From: Bradyrhizobium sp. NAS80.1
GTDB lineage: Bacteria; Pseudomonadota; Alphaproteobacteria; Rhizobiales; Xanthobacteraceae
Length of the DNA: 64,000 nucleotides
Assembly: GCF_001908205.1 (NCBI RefSeq)
Contig: NZ_LGHL01000021.1
Span: 1-64,000, forward strand
Direction: 5' to 3'
Below the pieces are notes generated by a model that did no database searches, was not told the origin of the DNA, and saw only the letters and a program-made list of their open reading frames with translations. The position numbers and the translations under genes are program-made. Below are positions 60,361 through 64,000 of this stretch, in pieces (within the stretch, counting starts at the first letter, position 1; each line of letters opens with the position of its first letter).

Positions 60361-61986
60361 TCAGGCGACGCGATAGTCCCTAAACTTCTCGCGCAGTGCA
60401 GATTTGAGCACCTTGCCGGTCCCGGTCATCGGGAATTCGTCCAGGAATTCGACGGCGTCCGGCATCCACCAGCTCGCGATCTTCGGGCGCATGTGGTCGA
60501 GCAGCGCCTTGCTGTCGACGGTCGCGCCCTTCTTGCGGACGACGAGGAGCAGGGGGCGCTCCTGCCACTTCTCATGCGAAATCGCGACCACGGCAGCTTG
60601 CAGAACGTCGGGATGAGACAAGGCGATGTCCTCGAGCTGGATCGAGGAGATCCATTCGCCGCCGGACTTGATCACGTCCTTGGAGCGGTCCGTGAGCGTG
60701 ACGTGGCCTTGCGGATCGATCACGGCCATGTCGCCGGTGATCAGCCAGCCGTCGCGGTCGAGGCCCTCGTCGAGCTTCATGTAGCCGGAGGCGACCCACG
60801 GACCACGGGCGCGCAGATGGCCGACGGTCTTGCCATCACGCGGCAGCTCGTTGCCGCCGTCGTCGACGATGCGCAAGGCGGTGCCGAAACAGGCGCGGCC
60901 GGACACCTGGCGCCGATCGAATTTCTCCTTGTCGCCGAGATGCTCCGAGCCAGGCCGCAAGCCCGGCATCGAGCAGCCGAGTGCCTCGGTCATCCCCCAG
61001 GCCTGGATATAGTCGATGTTGTAGTCGCGCTTGAGCTTCTCGACCATCGCGCGCGGCGGCGCGGAGCCCGATGACAGCGTTGCGCGCAGGGTGGAGAATT
61101 TATTGCCGGTCCGCCCCAGCCAGTCGAGCAGGATCAGCCAGAAGCTCGGCACGCCTGCGGAGAGCGTTACTTTCTCGCCTTCGAGCAATTCGTAGAGCTT
61201 GTCGGGTTCGTAGTTGCGGCCGGGCAGCACCAGCTTCGAGCCGGTATAGGGCGCGGTGAACGGCATGTTCCAGCCATTGCCATGGAACAGCGGCGCCATC
61301 GGCATCATCACCTCGCGCACGCCTTCGACATGTCCGGGCAGGAAGTCGAAATTGCAGCATGTCATGGTCTGCAGGATCGCGGCGCGGTGCGAATAAATCA
61401 CGCCCTTCGGGTTGCCCGTCGTGCCCGAGGTGTAGCAGATGGTGGATGCGGATTTTTCGTCGAACTCCGGCCAGGTGAAGCCGGTATCGTTCTCCTTCTC
61501 CAGAAGTTCCTCGTAGCAATGCACGTTCGCAAGCTTCGTCTCCGGCATCCGCTCGCGCGAGGACATCACGACGAAGGCCTCGATCGTGTTCAGCTGCGGC
61601 GCGATCGCCTCGACGATCGGCCGCGTGGCGCGATCGATGAACAGCAGGCGGTCTTCGGCGTGGTTGATGATGTAGACGAGCTGCTCGGGAAACAGCCGCG
61701 GGTTGATGGTGTGCAACACGTAGCCCATGCCCGGCGCGGCGTAGAACATCTCGAAATGACGGTGGGTATTCCAGGCCAGCGTGCCGACGCGGTCGCCGGG
61801 CTTCATGCCGAGCCGCTTCAAGGCGAGCGCCATGCGCTTGATGCGCGGATGGGCGTCCGCATAGGTGTAGCGATGGATATCGCCCTCGATCTCGCGCGCG
61901 ACGATCTCGGCTTCGCCGTGATAGTCGGCAGCATACTGGATCAGGCCGCTGATCAGGAGCGGCATGTCCATCATCAATCCCTGCAT
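60361..61986 (-). CDS. Fatty-acid/carboxylic-acid CoA ligase
   Basis: A 541-residue AMP-forming ligase from the ATG at 61984-61986, which has GGAGGAG upstream; longer starts to 62073 lack this. Visible motifs are the P-loop [13 protein letters not shown], the [10 protein letters not shown] segment, the adenylation motif GWLITGDMA, and the catalytic lysine region near the C-terminus ([13 protein letters not shown]). The class includes medium-chain and 3-methylmercaptopropionyl-CoA ligases. It would activate the substrate for the neighbouring acyl-CoA dehydrogenase. Confidence 0.87.
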   Translation of the reverse strand: MQGLMMDMPLLISGLIQYAADYHGEAEIVAREIEGDIHRYTYADAHPRIKRMALALKRLGMKPGDRVGTLAWNTHRHFEMFYAAPGMGYVLHTINPRLFPEQLVYIINHAEDRLLFIDRATRPIVEAIAPQLNTIEAFVVMSSRERMPETKLANVHCYEELLEKENDTGFTWPEFDEKSASTICYTSGTTGNPKGVIYSHRAAILQTMTCCNFDFLPGHVEGVREVMMPMAPLFHGNGWNMPFTAPYTGSKLVLPGRNYEPDKLYELLEGEKVTLSAGVPSFWLILLDWLGRTGNKFSTLRATLSSGSAPPRAMVEKLKRDYNIDYIQAWGMTEALGCSMPGLRPGSEHLGDKEKFDRRQVSGRACFGTALRIVDDGGNELPRDGKTVGHLRARGPWVASGYMKLDEGLDRDGWLITGDMAVIDPQGHVTLTDRSKDVIKSGGEWISSIQLEDIALSHPDVLQAAVVAISHEKWQERPLLLVVRKKGATVDSKALLDHMRPKIASWWMPDAVEFLDEFPMTGTGKVLKSALREKFRDYRVA

Positions 61987-62163
61987 GGTCTCCTCCAGAC
62001 CGCCATGTCGTTGCATGGCGTACGCTCGTGATTTGCGCGCACGGTAGCGGAACGCCACGTGACGTTCACGCAAAAAACGGCAGACGTGATTGCATGCGTC
62101 ACTTTTTCAGGGCTAACTGCTGCGCGCTGCCTCGCGAAGCAGCGTCCGCCGTGGAGGAAATGG

Positions 62164-63871
62164 ATGTCAGCGGAAAGACACAAGACCGGTGCAGCCGGCG
62201 AATCTACGGTTGATATTGCGGCGCTCCGTGCGCGTTATCGCGACGAGCGCGACCGCCGTCTGCGCGCCGAAGGCAAGGCGCAATATGTCGAGGTAACAGG
62301 CAATTTCGGCCGCTACCTCGACGATCCCTGGGCCGATCCCGGATTCGCGCGCGAGGCTGTCAGCGAACAGACCGAAGTGCTGATCGTAGGTGGCGGCTTC
62401 GGCGGTCTGCTCTGCGGCGCGCGTTTGCGCGAAGCCGGCATCGATGACTTCCGCATCGTGGAAAAGGCTGCCGATTTCGGCGGTACCTGGTACTGGAATC
62501 GCTACCCCGGCGCGGCCTGCGATACCGAGAGCTACATCTACCTGCCGCTGCTGGAAGAGACCGGCTACATGCCGGTGCGCAAATATGCGCGGGCTCCGGA
62601 GATCTACGAGCACTCCCGCCGCATCGGCCGTCATTTCGGCCTCTACGAGCGCACGCTGTTTCAGACCGTCATCTCGCGCATGGAATGGCAGGAGCAGGAA
62701 GGGCGCTGGCTGGTGGAGACCGATCGCGGCGATCGCATCCGCGCGCGCTTCGTCATCCTGGCCGGCGGGCCACTCAGCCGTCCGAAGCTGCCGGGCATTC
62801 CCGGCATTGAGAGCTTTGAGGGACACAGCTTTCACACCAGCCGTTGGGACTATGGCTACACCGGCGGCAGCGCGGATGGTGGTCTCACCGGCCTTGCCGA
62901 CAAACGCGTCGGCATCATCGGCACCGGTGCGACCGCCGTGCAATGCGTGCCGTATCTCGGCCGGTCCGCGACGGGATCTGGTGCAGGACGGCTGGACCGG
63001 ATTGCTCGGCGAGATCCTGCTGGCGCCGCGGCGCCAGGCCCAGCCTGTGACCTCGATGGAGGAGGCGCTGAAGGTCATCGAGCGGGCCGACTACCGCAAG
63101 ATGGATGAGATCCGCGCCCGCGTCGACGCTATCGTAAAGGACGAGGCGGCCGCGGCTGCGCTGAAGCCCTGGTACAAGGCGTTCTGCAAGCGGCCGTGCT
63201 TCCATGACGAATATCTCGACACGTTCAATCGTCCCAACGTGCATCTGGTCGATACCAAAGGGCAGGGCGTCGAGCGCATCACCGAGAACGCTGTCGTGAT
63301 CGATGGCAAGGCCTATGAGCTCGACTGCCTGATCTATGCCAGCGGTTTCGAGGTCGGCACTGACTACGCCCGCCGCATGGGCTTCGAGGTCTACGGCCGC
63401 GGCGGCATGAGCCTGTCCGAGCGTTGGCGGGACGGCGTCAAGACGCTGCACGGCTCTTACAGCCGCGGCTTCCCGAACTGCTTCCTGATCGTCACGGTGC
63501 AGGCCGGCCAGAGCGCCAACTTCCCGCACATCATCGACGAGCAATCGCAGCACATCGCCTATGTGATCGATCAGGTGCGAAAGCGCGGCGCCCGGACATT
63601 GGAGCCGACGCTCGCCGCCGAGAGCGCCTGGGTGGAGGAGGTCGTGAAAGCCGCGCTCGGCCGCCAGACCTATCTCGCCGAATGCACGCCCGGCTACTAC
63701 AATAACGAGGGCGTGTTCGATCCGATCGCGGCAAGAAACAGCCAATATTGGCGCGGGCCGGTGACGTTCCTGCGGCTGCTCGACAAGTGGCGCAAGGAAG
63801 GCGATCTGGATGGCCTGGAAATGACCTACGGATCCGCGGCGGAGGCGGGCGGCACCCCGGTTCCCGCTTGA
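62164..63871 (+). pseudogene. Baeyer-Villiger-type flavin monooxygenase gene with internal deletion
   Basis: The first frame (from ATG 62164, with GGAGGA upstream) has the FAD motif [20 protein letters not shown], the [18 protein letters not shown] stretch typical of cyclohexanone-monooxygenase-like enzymes, and the NADP motif [11 protein letters not shown]. It breaks after PYLGRSA (about 62970) and the next frame resumes at RDLVQDGW and runs to 63871. The usual segment between these points (with the FQRTPS motif) is missing. The two parts sum to about 565 residues against roughly 600 expected, so some 40-50 residues plus the frame were lost. The enzyme is probably inactive. Confidence 0.8.
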
Positions 63872-63876
63872 GCGGC

Positions 63877-64000
63877 ATGATCCCGGCGCCATCAGGCGCT
63901 ACGCGGCTCTACGTCATCGTCGGAGATCCCACCGCGCAGGTGCGCTCGCCCGCAGGCGTGACGGCCGCCTTTGCGGCACGGGGGCATGATGGCATTCTCG
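63877..64000 (+). CDS. Shikimate dehydrogenase-like protein (N-terminus, cut by right edge)
   Basis: Forty-one residues are visible from the ATG at 63877. RLYVIVGDPTAQVRSPAGV matches the substrate-binding start of the AroE family (GxPxxxSxSP-like). It begins 3 bases after the monooxygenase stop. Such AroE paralogs in catabolic clusters often act on quinate or other compounds rather than in aromatic amino acid synthesis. Family call rests on the N-terminus only. Confidence 0.65.
   Translation, partial: MIPAPSGATRLYVIVGDPTAQVRSPAGVTAAFAARGHDGIL

Noticed and set aside
1-64000. CRISPR arrays, tRNA or rRNA genes, insertion sequences, prophage
   Set aside because: No regularly spaced direct repeats, no tRNA-like cloverleaf or rRNA stretches, and no transposase, integrase or phage structural genes were seen on either strand. 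Short RNA genes could still be missed by eye.

Overview
The window looks like a chromosomal segment of a Bradyrhizobium-like alphaproteobacterium. The DNA is GC-rich throughout. It carries the acpXL/lpxXL set for very-long-chain-fatty-acid lipid A, typical of Rhizobiales. Aromatic catabolic genes and Liv-type ABC importers are abundant, and the gaps hold several families of palindromic repeats of the kind common in Bradyrhizobium. No rRNA, tRNA, CRISPR array, transposase or phage gene was recognised. Species is inference only.

Layout. 1-2.1 kb: an exported protein running off the left edge, divergent from a CadC-like winged-helix/TPR regulator. 2.2-6.5 kb: a minus-strand operon acpXL-fabZ-fabF2-fabF1-lpxXL; FabF2 has lost its catalytic cysteine and no fabXL/adh gene is present. 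6.7-14.3 kb: a mixed block with a ParB-like protein, a 51-residue exported protein, a large metzincin-like protein, MgtC, an AhpD-like protein and a HerA-type ATPase. 14.7 kb: a lone extradiol dioxygenase gene whose promoter/operator is almost identical to that of a tetR gene 22 kb away.

15.6-30.5 kb is the most coherent system: a probable nicotinate catabolic regulon. A NicAB-type molybdenum hydroxylase (iron-sulfur subunit plus a Mo subunit fused to a tri-heme cytochrome) lies divergent from a 6-hydroxynicotinate reductase gene. The reductase is followed by a UPF0280 gene, a DUF1185 gene, a complete Liv-type importer with fused permeases, a MarR regulator, a convergent enamidase gene and a ferredoxin-NADP reductase gene. 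The two divergent promoter regions share the same two sequence motifs. Together this suggests aerobic 6-hydroxylation followed by the reductive branch known from Eubacterium barkeri.

31-44 kb: a deleted P450 gene, small hypotheticals, DUF763, a PepSY membrane protein, orphan solute-binding proteins, and then a tetR-controlled cluster resembling part of the protocatechuate/gallate 4,5-cleavage pathway. That cluster has two LigI-like lactonases, DctA, a frameshifted GalB-like hydratase, a LigK-like aldolase, a dihydroxyphthalate-decarboxylase-like protein and a DUF1932 dehydrogenase. 44-52.6 kb: two cytosine-deaminase-like amidohydrolases, a GntR regulator with a repeated candidate operator, and a second Liv importer whose binding-protein gene is frameshifted. 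53-59 kb: an orphan amino-acid-binding protein, an MFS pump, and a marR-aaeBXA-like efflux operon. 59-64 kb: acyl-CoA dehydrogenase, acyl-CoA ligase, an internally deleted flavin monooxygenase and the start of a shikimate-dehydrogenase-like gene.

Four genes are broken (two single-base insertions in G runs, two internal deletions with frame change). This may reflect gene decay or consensus errors.
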